Positions 57,248-64,000 of a DNA stretch of 64,000 bases are shown in pieces. Numbering within the stretch: position 1 is the first letter of the stretch; every line of letters starts with the position of its first letter. The notes beneath the pieces were generated by a model. That model was not told the origin of the DNA, ran no database searches, and saw only the letters and a program-made list of their open reading frames with translations. The translations under genes were made by a program, and so were the position numbers. This DNA is from Herbaspirillum rubrisubalbicans (GTDB lineage: Bacteria; Pseudomonadota; Gammaproteobacteria; Burkholderiales; Burkholderiaceae_D): the NCBI RefSeq assembly GCF_003719195.1, contig NZ_CP024996.1, positions 5,518,001 to 5,582,000 on the forward strand. Direction: 5' to 3'.

Positions 57248-58666
57248 ATGACTGACACTACCGTTGCACAACTGCAGCAGCTCCTGAACCGGCAACGCCA
57301 GTCCTTCGCCGCCGACAGCGATCCCTCGCACGCGCTGCGCATGGACCGGCTGGCGCGCCTGCTGGCCCTGGTGGATGGCCATGAGCAAGCCATCATCAGC
57401 GCCATCGATGGCGACTTCGGCGGACGCTCGCCGCATGAAACGCGCATGGCCGAACTGTTCGTGGTGCGTGCCGGCATCGCTCATGCCCAGTCGCACCTGG
57501 CACGCTGGATGCGAGCCCGGCGCGTGCCTACCGCCCTGCACTTCCTGCCCGGCAGCAACCGCCTGCTGGCGCAGCCGCTGGGGGTGGTAGGCATCATCTC
57601 GCCCTGGAACTACCCGCTGCAACTGGCGCTGGGGCCGGCGCTGGCGGCACTGGCGGCGGGCAACCGGGTATTGCTCAAACCCTCGGAACTGACGCCGCAG
57701 CTCTCTGCCCTGCTGGCCGAACTGGTGGCGCGCTATTACGCTCCCGAAGAAATGGCCGTGGTCACCGGTGACGCCCGTATCGGCCAGGCCTTTGCCGCCC
57801 TGCCTCTGGATCACCTGTTCTTCACCGGTTCCACCCAGGTCGGTCGGCAGGTGGCGCAACTGGCCGCCGCCAATCTCACGCCGGTGACGCTGGAACTGGG
57901 CGGCAAATCGCCGGCCATCCTGGATGCCTCCTGCCACCTGGAAAGCAGCATCCGGCGCATCGCCTTCGGCAAATTGCTCAATGCCGGCCAGACCTGCGTG
58001 GCCCCGGATTACCTGCTGGTGCCGCGCGGCCAGGCGCCGGTGGTGGCGCAACGACTGGCGCAGGCCATGAGCGCGCTCTATCCGCGCCTGCACGACAACC
58101 CCGACTACACCGCCATCATCAGTGCGCGCCATCGTGAGCGCCTGCTGGCCTTGGTGCAGCAAGCGCGCGCGGCGGGCGCGCAGGTGATCGAGGTCAACCC
58201 GGCGCAGGAAGACCTGGGCCACAGCCGCAAGCTGGCGCCGATGCTGATCCTGGGCGCGACCACGGCGATGCAGGTGATGCAGGAAGAAATCTTCGGTCCG
58301 CTGCTGCCCATCCTCGAATACGATGCACTGGAGGACGCCATCGCCCATGTGCGCCAGGGACCGCGCCCGCTGGCGCTGTACTGGTTCGGCCAGGATGCGG
58401 CGCGACGCGATCGGGTGCTAAGGCAAACCCATGCGGGCGGGGTCACCATCAATGATTGCCTGTGGCACCTGGTGCAGGAAGAGCAGCCCTTCGGCGGCGT
58501 CGGGGAAAGCGGGATGGGGGCCTATCATGGCCGCTGGGGATTCGATACCTTCAGCAAGCGCAAGCCGGTGTTCCGGCAGGCGCGCTGGAATGGCGGGACG
58601 CTGTTGCATCCGCCTTATGGAAAGACGTTTGAGTGGGTGTTGGGGCTGATCAGGCGGTTGAGCTGA
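57248..58666 (+). CDS. Coniferyl-aldehyde-type NAD(P) aldehyde dehydrogenase
   Basis: 472 residues. Catalytic Cys in NAGQTCVAPDYLL, Glu in TLELGGKSPAI, cofactor region GVVGIISPWNYPLQLAL. A C-terminal FSKRKPVFRQARWNG end and overall pattern match the CalB/YwdH group that oxidises coniferyl or fatty aldehydes. It follows the GMC oxidoreductase in the same direction and probably takes over its aldehyde product. Lignin-derived aromatics are a possible substrate, inferred only from family. Confidence 0.88.
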   Translation: MTDTTVAQLQQLLNRQRQSFAADSDPSHALRMDRLARLLALVDGHEQAIISAIDGDFGGRSPHETRMAELFVVRAGIAHAQSHLARWMRARRVPTALHFLPGSNRLLAQPLGVVGIISPWNYPLQLALGPALAALAAGNRVLLKPSELTPQLSALLAELVARYYAPEEMAVVTGDARIGQAFAALPLDHLFFTGSTQVGRQVAQLAAANLTPVTLELGGKSPAILDASCHLESSIRRIAFGKLLNAGQTCVAPDYLLVPRGQAPVVAQRLAQAMSALYPRLHDNPDYTAIISARHRERLLALVQQARAAGAQVIEVNPAQEDLGHSRKLAPMLILGATTAMQVMQEEIFGPLLPILEYDALEDAIAHVRQGPRPLALYWFGQDAARRDRVLRQTHAGGVTINDCLWHLVQEEQPFGGVGESGMGAYHGRWGFDTFSKRKPVFRQARWNGGTLLHPPYGKTFEWVLGLIRRLS

Positions 58667-58672
58667 TGCGCG

Positions 58673-59062
58673 TCATCCTGACGCCGGCAGCAGATCCAGA
58701 TACAAGCGCAGCGAGCGCAGCACGCTGTCGGCGACCAAGGCGGTGATGGCGTCATGGTTTGCGTTCAGGCAAGCCTCATCGAGCGCATCGTAATACGCCA
58801 GCCGATCTTCCTTGCGGATCACCGCCGGCGGGTAACCAGACTTCATCAGTTCCAGGTTCAGCAGCAGGCGGCCGGTGCGGCCATTGCCGTCAACGAAGGG
58901 GCGCAGGGTCAGCGTATTGCCCTCGATGGCGTTGGAATGGTAGGTCCATTCCAGCATCAGCTTCTCGCGCAGGGAGGCGACCGTGTGCGGCGACAGCGGG
59001 CGGGCAGCGTCAAGCCGGGCCTTCTCGGCATCGACGGCGGCGAGCCTGGTGTCGGGTGGCAT
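58673..59062 (-). pseudogene. Fic-family protein with internal deletion
   Basis: 129 residues only, while Fic proteins with this N-terminus usually exceed 300. The start ([24 protein letters not shown]) is the normal Fic inhibitory/N-terminal region; it then jumps straight to [40 protein letters not shown], skipping the whole segment that should lie between. The catalytic His of HPFxDGNGRxxR is replaced by Arg at the junction. AMPylation is therefore not expected. The frame is still open, so a short protein may be made. It lies 20 bp after lipA, on the same strand. Confidence 0.75.
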
Positions 59063-59082
59063 GGCCCGCTGCGGGTCAGGCG

Positions 59083-60075
59083 TCAGACCAGCCCGTGCGC
59101 CTGCTGGTCCGCATGGTAGCTGGAACGCACCATGGCACCCACAGCAGCGTGCACGAAGCCCATCTTGTAGGCTTCTTCCTCGTACATCTTGAAGGTGTCC
59201 GGGTGCACGTAGCGACGCACCGGCAGGTGGTCGCCGCTGGGCATGAGGTATTGGCCGATGGTCAGCATATCGACGTTGTGGGCGCGCATGTCGCGCATGA
59301 CCTGCAGCACTTCTTCATCGGTCTCGCCCAGCCCCACCATGATGCCGGACTTGGTGGGCACTTCCGGGTGCAGGTCCTTGAAGCGCTTCAACAGGCTCAG
59401 CGAGTATTCGTAATCCGAACCCGGACGGGCTTCCTTGTACAGGCGCGGTGCGGTTTCCAGGTTGTGGTTCATCACGTCCGGCGGGGCCATCTTGAGGATT
59501 TCCAGGGCGCGGTCCATGCGGCCGCGGAAGTCCGGGGTCAGGATCTCGATGCGGGTCTCGGGCGACAGTTCGCGCACGCGCTGGATGCAGGCGGCGAAGT
59601 GGGCGGCGCCGCCGTCGCGCAGGTCATCACGGTCCACGCTGGTGATGACCACGTAGGACAGACGCAGTTGGGCGATGGTCTTGGCCAGGTTTTCCGGCTC
59701 GTTGGGGTCCAGCGGATCGGGGCGGCCGTGGCCGACGTCGCAGAAGGGGCAACGGCGGGTGCACTTGTCGCCCATGATCATGAAAGTCGCGGTGCCCTTG
59801 CCGAAGCATTCGCCGATGTTGGGGCAGGAGGCTTCCTCACAGACCGTCACCAGGTTGTTGGAGCGCAGGATGTCCTTGATCTCGTAGAAACGGGTGGTGG
59901 GCGAACCGGCCTTGACGCGAATCCAGTCCGGCTTCTTCAGCTTTTCGGCGGCCACCACCTTGATCGGGATCCAGGCGGTCTTGCCGGCGCCCTTCTGCTT
60001 GTCCAGCGGGTTGGCGCGCGCCGAGCCGGTGGCGTTGGAGGAAGAATCTGCTGCGGGAGTGAGTTCGGTCGTCAT
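59083..60075 (-). CDS. lipA: Lipoyl synthase (LipA)
   Basis: Radical SAM enzyme that inserts two sulfurs into protein-bound octanoyl groups. 330 residues from ATG 60075. The auxiliary cluster cysteines are in [12 protein letters not shown] and the SAM cluster motif is [13 protein letters not shown]. The C-terminal [10 protein letters not shown] contains the conserved Ser ligand. The frame extends upstream to 60102 with a non-ATG start that is not needed. It follows lipB after 39 bp. Confidence 0.96.
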   Translation of the reverse strand: MTTELTPAADSSSNATGSARANPLDKQKGAGKTAWIPIKVVAAEKLKKPDWIRVKAGSPTTRFYEIKDILRSNNLVTVCEEASCPNIGECFGKGTATFMIMGDKCTRRCPFCDVGHGRPDPLDPNEPENLAKTIAQLRLSYVVITSVDRDDLRDGGAAHFAACIQRVRELSPETRIEILTPDFRGRMDRALEILKMAPPDVMNHNLETAPRLYKEARPGSDYEYSLSLLKRFKDLHPEVPTKSGIMVGLGETDEEVLQVMRDMRAHNVDMLTIGQYLMPSGDHLPVRRYVHPDTFKMYEEEAYKMGFVHAAVGAMVRSSYHADQQAHGLV

Positions 60076-60114
60076 GTCGGTCGTTCCGGCCCCGGCGCAC
60101 AAGGCGCCTGAGGC

Positions 60115-60807
60115 TCAAGCCATGCCCGCGAAGCGGGCGATCAGTTGGTCGGCAAGCAAGTCCTGGACATCGGCCAGGCGGGCGTTGGTAGCCCCTAGGG
60201 TCTGCATGTCCACGGTGGCCAGGCCTTCGTAGCCGCAGGGGTTGATCCAGGAAAACGGTGCCAGGTCCATCGCCACATTGAGCGATACGCCGTGGTAGGT
60301 GCAGCCGTTGCCGCGGATCTTCAAGCCCAGCGCAGCCACCTTGGCGCCCTGCCAGGGGCCGTCGGCAGCGTAGATGCCGGGCGCGCCCTCCTTGCGTACA
60401 CCGGCCAGATTATACGCCGCCAGCGTGGCGATGACCGCCTCTTCGATGTTGTGCACGAATTCACGGGCGAACAGGCGGGCTCCACTGCGATTGCGGCGCA
60501 GGTCCATCAACAGGTAGATCACCACCTGGCCGGGGCCGTGGTAGGTGACTTCGCCGCCACGGTCGGTCTGGACGATGGGAATGTCGTGCGGATTCAACAC
60601 ATGGGCGCGATCCGCACCCAGGCCCAGCGTATAGACCGGGGGATGCTCGACGATCCAGAGCTGGTCGGGGGTGTCGGCGGAGCGCGCATCGGTGTAGGCG
60701 CGCATGGCGGCGAAGCTGGCCTCGTAGGGCTCGACGCCGCGCCGGACGATCTGCGGCCGGGCGGCGCCAGCCGGCGCGGCGCTGGCGGGTGGTAGTGCGG
60801 TTTGCAT
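60115..60807 (-). CDS. lipB: Octanoyltransferase (LipB)
   Basis: Moves octanoate from acyl carrier protein to lipoate-dependent enzymes, providing the substrate for LipA. 230 residues. The motif [21 protein letters not shown], catalytic Lys in [11 protein letters not shown] and catalytic Cys in [10 protein letters not shown] are intact. An N-terminal extension of about 20 residues rich in Ala and Pro precedes the domain. Confidence 0.95.
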   Translation of the reverse strand: MQTALPPASAAPAGAARPQIVRRGVEPYEASFAAMRAYTDARSADTPDQLWIVEHPPVYTLGLGADRAHVLNPHDIPIVQTDRGGEVTYHGPGQVVIYLLMDLRRNRSGARLFAREFVHNIEEAVIATLAAYNLAGVRKEGAPGIYAADGPWQGAKVAALGLKIRGNGCTYHGVSLNVAMDLAPFSWINPCGYEGLATVDMQTLGATNARLADVQDLLADQLIARFAGMA

Positions 60808-60842
60808 GGCCGCCAGTGTAACGAAATTCAGGCGCTCCCGTC

Positions 60843-61166
60843 TCAGAACCAGCGGATCAGGCCATGCGGCAGGAGCTTGCTGATACGCATCGTCTCGCCA
60901 GCCTTGGCATGGCAGCCACGCTGCACCAGCGGCGACACGCAGAACTCGGCCGCACCGTACACCGCCTCGAACGTAGCCAATCCCTGTCCGTGATACTCGA
61001 AGCTGCGTGCAGGCGTGATCCAGATGTCATCGCGGCAACCGCTGATGGTCAACCACACCAGTCCGCGGGTGACACGAATGCGCACGCCGCCGCGCAGTTG
61101 GCGCGCCTGCACCTGTCCTTCCTGCAACTGGCAGGGAGTCGTCTGATCTGTGAATGAAATTGCCAT
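60843..61166 (-). CDS. DUF2917 family protein
   Basis: 107 residues. [40 protein letters not shown] fits the small cupin-like DUF2917 domain common in Burkholderiales. Two Cys lie near the C-terminus ([15 protein letters not shown]). The start is preceded by AAAGGAG. It is divergent from a LysR-type regulator, an arrangement often seen for this family. Function unknown. Confidence 0.8.
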   Translation of the reverse strand: MAISFTDQTTPCQLQEGQVQARQLRGGVRIRVTRGLVWLTISGCRDDIWITPARSFEYHGQGLATFEAVYGAAEFCVSPLVQRGCHAKAGETMRISKLLPHGLIRWF

Positions 61167-61353
61167 GGCCCGCTCTCCTTTGCGTAGCTCCAGGCAAGCC
61201 GGGTCCCTGCCGCTGGTCCCGGTGGGACGCGGTGTTCAAAGGGAAGATGCCTGGAATGGTGTTGAATGTGTCACCATTGTAGGAAAGCCCGCAGGCGCAA
61301 CAAAACGATATATATTGCTTCTTCTTGCTAATGAAATTCACAAGGGAAGTCCC

Positions 61354-62304
61354 ATGGCCGACCTCCGAAAACTGCCCAATCTGGCGAGCCTGCGTGCCTT
61401 CGACGCGGCGGCCCGCCACGGTTGTTTCTCGCGCGCCGCCGAAGAAGTGCACGTCACCCCCGGTGCCATCAGCCACCAGGTGCGCGCACTGGAAGAAGAT
61501 CTGGGTCTGCAGTTGTTCAAGCGCCATGGCAAGCGCATCACCATCACCGAGACCGGCGAACGCTTTGCCACCACCATCCGCAAGGCGCTGGGCGAGATCG
61601 CCCAGGCCGCCGACCACCTGCGCAGCCTGAACCGCCAGCAGCGCCTGGTGATCTCGGCCACGCCCTCCTTTGCCTCGCGCTGGCTGGCGCCGCGCCTGTG
61701 GAAGTTCATCGATGCCCATCCCGAGATCGAAGTGGTGCTGCAATCCGGTAGCCACCTGGTCGATCTGCGGTTGGACGGGGTGGATATAGGCATCCGCTTC
61801 GGTCGCGGCCAGTACAGTGGGGTGGTTACCGAAAAGCTGAGCGAGGACTACTACTATCCGGTGGCCGCGCCCGGCTATCGCGGCAGCCGCAGCAGAAAGC
61901 TCACGCGCCCCGCCGATCTGGCCCACTGCACCCTACTGCGCATGGATACGCGCGAATCCTGGCGCCCCTGGCTGCAGTTGGCCGGGCTGGACCTGCCCGA
62001 GCCACGCGGCACGCTGGTGGTGGAGGATTCGTCAGTGACGCTGCGTCATGCGGTGGAAGGCAAGGGCGTGGCCCTGTCGCGGCATACCATCGCCTGGCAG
62101 GAAATCGCCAGCGGCACGCTGGTACGGCTGTTCGACGTCGCCCAGCTATGCGAGGAAGCGCACTATCTGGTGCACCTGCCGGAGGGACTGGAAAAGCCGG
62201 GCGTGGCGGCCTTCAAGGCGTGGATCACGCAAGAGATGCAGCAATTCCACACCGATTCTGACTGGCCGGGCATGGTGCAGAAACGCCCAGCCCGCAAGAA
62301 GTGA
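61354..62304 (+). CDS. LysR-family regulator, GcvA-like
   Basis: 316 residues. The N-terminal helix-turn-helix (LPNLASLRAFDAAARHGCFSRAAEEVHVTPGAISHQVRALEEDLGLQLFKRHGKR) and the effector domain (SATPSFASRWLAPRLWKFIDAHPEIEVVLQSGS ... DGVDIGIRFGRGQYSG) match the GcvA subgroup. The start at 61354 follows AAGGGAAG; the open frame upstream to 61150 is not coding in style. Divergent DUF2917 is a likely target. Confidence 0.88.
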   Translation: MADLRKLPNLASLRAFDAAARHGCFSRAAEEVHVTPGAISHQVRALEEDLGLQLFKRHGKRITITETGERFATTIRKALGEIAQAADHLRSLNRQQRLVISATPSFASRWLAPRLWKFIDAHPEIEVVLQSGSHLVDLRLDGVDIGIRFGRGQYSGVVTEKLSEDYYYPVAAPGYRGSRSRKLTRPADLAHCTLLRMDTRESWRPWLQLAGLDLPEPRGTLVVEDSSVTLRHAVEGKGVALSRHTIAWQEIASGTLVRLFDVAQLCEEAHYLVHLPEGLEKPGVAAFKAWITQEMQQFHTDSDWPGMVQKRPARKK

Positions 62305-62314
62305 CGCGCCAATG

Positions 62315-62348
62315 AAAAACCGGCGCGCCATGCAGGCCGCGCCGGTTT
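62315..62348. terminator. Terminator shared by LysR and DUF493 genes
   Basis: 11-bp stem AAACCGGCGCG (62317-62327) / CGCGCCGGTTT (62338-62348); A-run before the stem serves the minus strand. On the plus strand the T-run is short. Confidence 0.65.
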
Positions 62349-62370
62349 CATCGAGAGCGCAGAGCGCCTC

Positions 62371-62652
62371 TCAGAGCACGAACTTGACCATCTCGTGGGT
62401 GGACAAGGCGCGATAGATATTGTCGAGCTGGGTGCGGCTGGTGGCGCGCACGGTCAGGGTCAGCGACAGGTATTTGCCCTGGGTGGAGGGACGCATCTCG
62501 ACCTTGCCGGCATGAAACTCGGGGTCATGCTCGATGACCATGGCGACGATGGTCTCGGCGAAGGCGTCGTGGGTGATCCCGACCACCTTGATGGGGAAGT
62601 CGCTGGGATACTCGATCAGGGATTCTTCAGGGGAGATAGTGGGCATAGTCAT
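62371..62652 (-). CDS. ybeD: DUF493 family protein (YbeD)
   Basis: 93 residues from ATG 62652 (another ATG at 62646). The YPSDFPIKVVGITHDAFAETIVAMVIEHDPEFHAGKVEMRPSTQGKYLSLTLTVRATSRTQLDNIYRALSTHEMVKFVL sequence is a complete DUF493/YbeD ACT-like fold. In E. coli ybeD lies next to lipB; here two genes (LysR, DUF2917) separate it from lipB-lipA. Function unproven, thought to be linked to lipoate metabolism by synteny. Confidence 0.88.
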   Translation of the reverse strand: MTMPTISPEESLIEYPSDFPIKVVGITHDAFAETIVAMVIEHDPEFHAGKVEMRPSTQGKYLSLTLTVRATSRTQLDNIYRALSTHEMVKFVL

Positions 62653-62910
62653 GGCAAACCGCCTTGGCGTTGTCCGCCGTGGCGCTCCTGGTTTCAATGC
62701 TCCCAGATGGGGATGAACCGGCAGGCTTCAAGCGGAGGGTACGGGTGGGGAATGGGTGCATTCTACGCCATGCGGGCGGCCTGGCGTGCAGAAAAGCCAC
62801 AGCAGTGCTGCATCATTCCCGCCAGATCGAACAAGCTTGAAAGGAATCGGCGGGCCGACCACGAGCAAATTCTAGGCAATAAATCCAACTTCCGCGATTG
62901 ATGACGATAC
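62653..62910 (+). other. Spacer with drop in GC before the PRTase gene
   Basis: About 260 bp with no supported gene. From about 62780 onwards the sequence is more A/T-rich than the housekeeping genes to the left, and this continues to the window end, which may mark a boundary of acquired DNA. Confidence 0.4.
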
Positions 62911-62959
62911 GCCACCGCATAAGACTTTTGCATCCCAACAACCAGCGGTGGTCTTATGC
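62911..62959 (+). promoter_or_regulatory. Mutually exclusive hairpins covering the PRTase start codon
   Basis: GCATAAGAC (62917-62925) can pair with GTCTTATGC (62951-62959), which contains the start codon. CCACCGC (62912-62918) can pair with GCGGTGG (62945-62951), the likely ribosome binding region. The two pairings cross, so only one can form at a time. It may be a translational switch. Confidence 0.5.
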
Positions 62960-63534
62960 AAGTCAACATCAAGGCGCTTCACGGCCGATTCAACCGAGGC
63001 TATGCCCTCGACAAACATTCGATCTCCAGCACGCCTTGTGGCTATAACGAATCCGGTCACATGCAGTGGAACACCCTGCGTACTCAGGCTGGTGAGGCGC
63101 TTTACCAGCTGAAGTACAGGCAGCAGCGCAAGCATGTCTTGCCGCTCGCACTGGCCGTGCAAACGCATATCCTCCCTTTGTTGCCCAACTTTGGATTGAT
63201 CATCCCGATGGCCGCCTCCAACCCGCGCAAGGAGCAGCCGGTGATGGAAGTCGCCCGGGCGCTCGGGCGGCTGAGCGGCAAACCGGTATTTGAGTTACTG
63301 AGCAAGATTGCAGGCCGTCCCACCTTGAAAGACCTGTCATTGCGATCAGAAAAGGAGGATGCACTGGCAGGCTCGATTACCTTGCATCGGCTCATCATCA
63401 ACAAAGGACGCTGGAACGCACTGCTGCTCGATGACCTCTACGACACCGGCGCCTCGCTGGACGCCGCGTGCGACGTGCTGCGCAGTTATGAGAAAATCGG
63501 AGAAATCTTTGTGGCGACGCTGACGTGGAGGTAA
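62956..63534 (+). CDS. ComF-like phosphoribosyltransferase
   Basis: 192 residues. The C-terminal half contains the PRPP-binding loop ALLLDDLYDTGASLDAA (about 154-170), and upstream FGLIIPMAASNPRKEQPVMEVARALGRLSG is the usual ComF-type region. The N-terminus (KALHGRFNRGYALDKHSISS ... HMQWNTLRTQAGEALYQLKYRQQ) is not the zinc finger of ComF but a different conserved module. The start codon at 62956 lies inside a hairpin. It is followed 4 bp later by the SLOG-like gene, so the two are likely one functional pair. Confidence 0.8.
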   Translation: MQVNIKALHGRFNRGYALDKHSISSTPCGYNESGHMQWNTLRTQAGEALYQLKYRQQRKHVLPLALAVQTHILPLLPNFGLIIPMAASNPRKEQPVMEVARALGRLSGKPVFELLSKIAGRPTLKDLSLRSEKEDALAGSITLHRLIINKGRWNALLLDDLYDTGASLDAACDVLRSYEKIGEIFVATLTWR

Positions 63535-63538
63535 GCCC

Positions 63539-64000
63539 ATGACCACCGTTTTCATTGCTGGCTCCATCACCATCAAGCAGCTTGATGCGAAGGTGCAAGA
63601 ACGGATCATGAATATCGTGCATCAGAATTTCGATGTCGTGGTCGGCGATGCCGACGGCGCCGACACGTCCATCCAGCAATTCTTGCTGCATTTGAAGTAC
63701 CCGCATGTGACCGTCTTCTGCACCGGTAAGACGCCCCGCAACAACCTCGGGCAGTGGTCCGTACAGCACGTCAAGACCGCTCATCGGCCTGGCTCGCGCG
63801 CTTACTTTACGGCCAAGGACCTGGCCATGGCAAAGCTCGCGGATTCCGGCCTGATGATCTGGGATGCAAAAAGTACCGGCACACTGAGCAATGTCATCGA
63901 ACTTCTCAAGCGCAAGAAATATTGCTGGGCTTTCCTCGACAAGCTCAAGACTTTCCACGCCATCAAGAGCGTTGATTCGCTGGAGAGCTTGCTTGCCTAC
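63539..64000 (+). CDS. SLOG-like (Rossmann nucleotide-binding) protein, 3' end outside window
   Basis: 154 residues visible, no stop before the window end. N-terminus MTTVFIAGSITI, then VVVGDADGADTSIQQFLL, a glycine/aspartate motif like that of YspA/DprA-type SLOG proteins, and later AKLADSGLMIWDAKSTGTLSNVIELLKRKK, which suits a nucleotide-binding or base-processing role. It starts 4 bp after the phosphoribosyltransferase stop, with GGAGG (63527-63531) as ribosome binding site. Nothing in it looks like a transmembrane or DNA-binding part. Family assignment is by motif only. Confidence 0.65.
   Translation, partial: MTTVFIAGSITIKQLDAKVQERIMNIVHQNFDVVVGDADGADTSIQQFLLHLKYPHVTVFCTGKTPRNNLGQWSVQHVKTAHRPGSRAYFTAKDLAMAKLADSGLMIWDAKSTGTLSNVIELLKRKKYCWAFLDKLKTFHAIKSVDSLESLLAY

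Overview
The window looks like chromosomal DNA of a Betaproteobacterium of the family Oxalobacteraceae, most likely Herbaspirillum. This rests on the overall gene style (high GC, urt-ure cluster, phasin, DUF2917/DUF3717-type small proteins), the 16S/23S sequence character and the gene order. No genome comparison was run, so the genus is an inference.

Layout. 1-8485 (+): the end of a urea ABC importer (urtC partial, urtD, urtE) followed by a complete urease cluster ureD-A-B-C-E-F-G and a HupE/UreJ-type nickel permease. 8984-14728 (-): one rRNA operon, 16S-tRNA-Ile(GAT)-tRNA-Ala(TGC)-23S-5S, with a recognisable P1 promoter, boxA elements, RNase III processing stems and a terminator. 14851-18883 (-): a GlrK/lipoprotein/GlrR two-component locus followed by a small BON-domain periplasmic protein. 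The BON gene has an almost perfect sigma-54 promoter and a plausible upstream activator site, so it may be the local target of GlrR. 19080-24799: an M20-type peptidase with altered metal ligands, a DHA2 drug exporter, an HD-GYP phosphodiesterase, and a folE-BLUF gene pair. 25124-30223: an orphan FlgH, two small secreted proteins, DadA-like dehydrogenase and a polar amino-acid ABC permease/ATPase. 30314-35704: a YUCCA-like flavin monooxygenase with an N-terminal NTF2-like extension, its GAF-Fis regulator, a two-gene operon of small coiled-coil proteins, and an amino-acid binding protein. 35701-42037 (-): a DUF2863-like protein, an EamA exporter and a three-gene organosulfur cluster (two SfnB-type oxidoreductases and an NtaA/SnaA/DszA monooxygenase).

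42294-58666: DUF3717, patatin, phasin (promoter flanked by two PhaR-type boxes), a COG2509 flavoprotein, a MarR-GNAT fusion with two operator-like palindromes, a YXWXGXW-type protein, an MnmC-like protein with a degenerate methyltransferase half, a CHASE-PAS-GGDEF-EAL protein, a His-rich CobW-type GTPase, ribA, a GMC oxidoreductase and a coniferyl-aldehyde-type dehydrogenase. 58673-62652: a Fic gene with an internal deletion, lipA, lipB, DUF2917, a GcvA-type LysR regulator and DUF493 (ybeD). 62956-64000 (+): a ComF-like phosphoribosyltransferase and a SLOG-like protein (cut by the window end), translated as a pair and preceded by two mutually exclusive hairpins that cover the start codon.

The strongest leads for something not yet described are the PRTase-SLOG pair with its possible RNA switch, the GlrR/sigma-54/BON circuit, the folE-BLUF pair, and the small two-gene operon at 33664-34148. 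No insertion sequence, phage or CRISPR array was seen.
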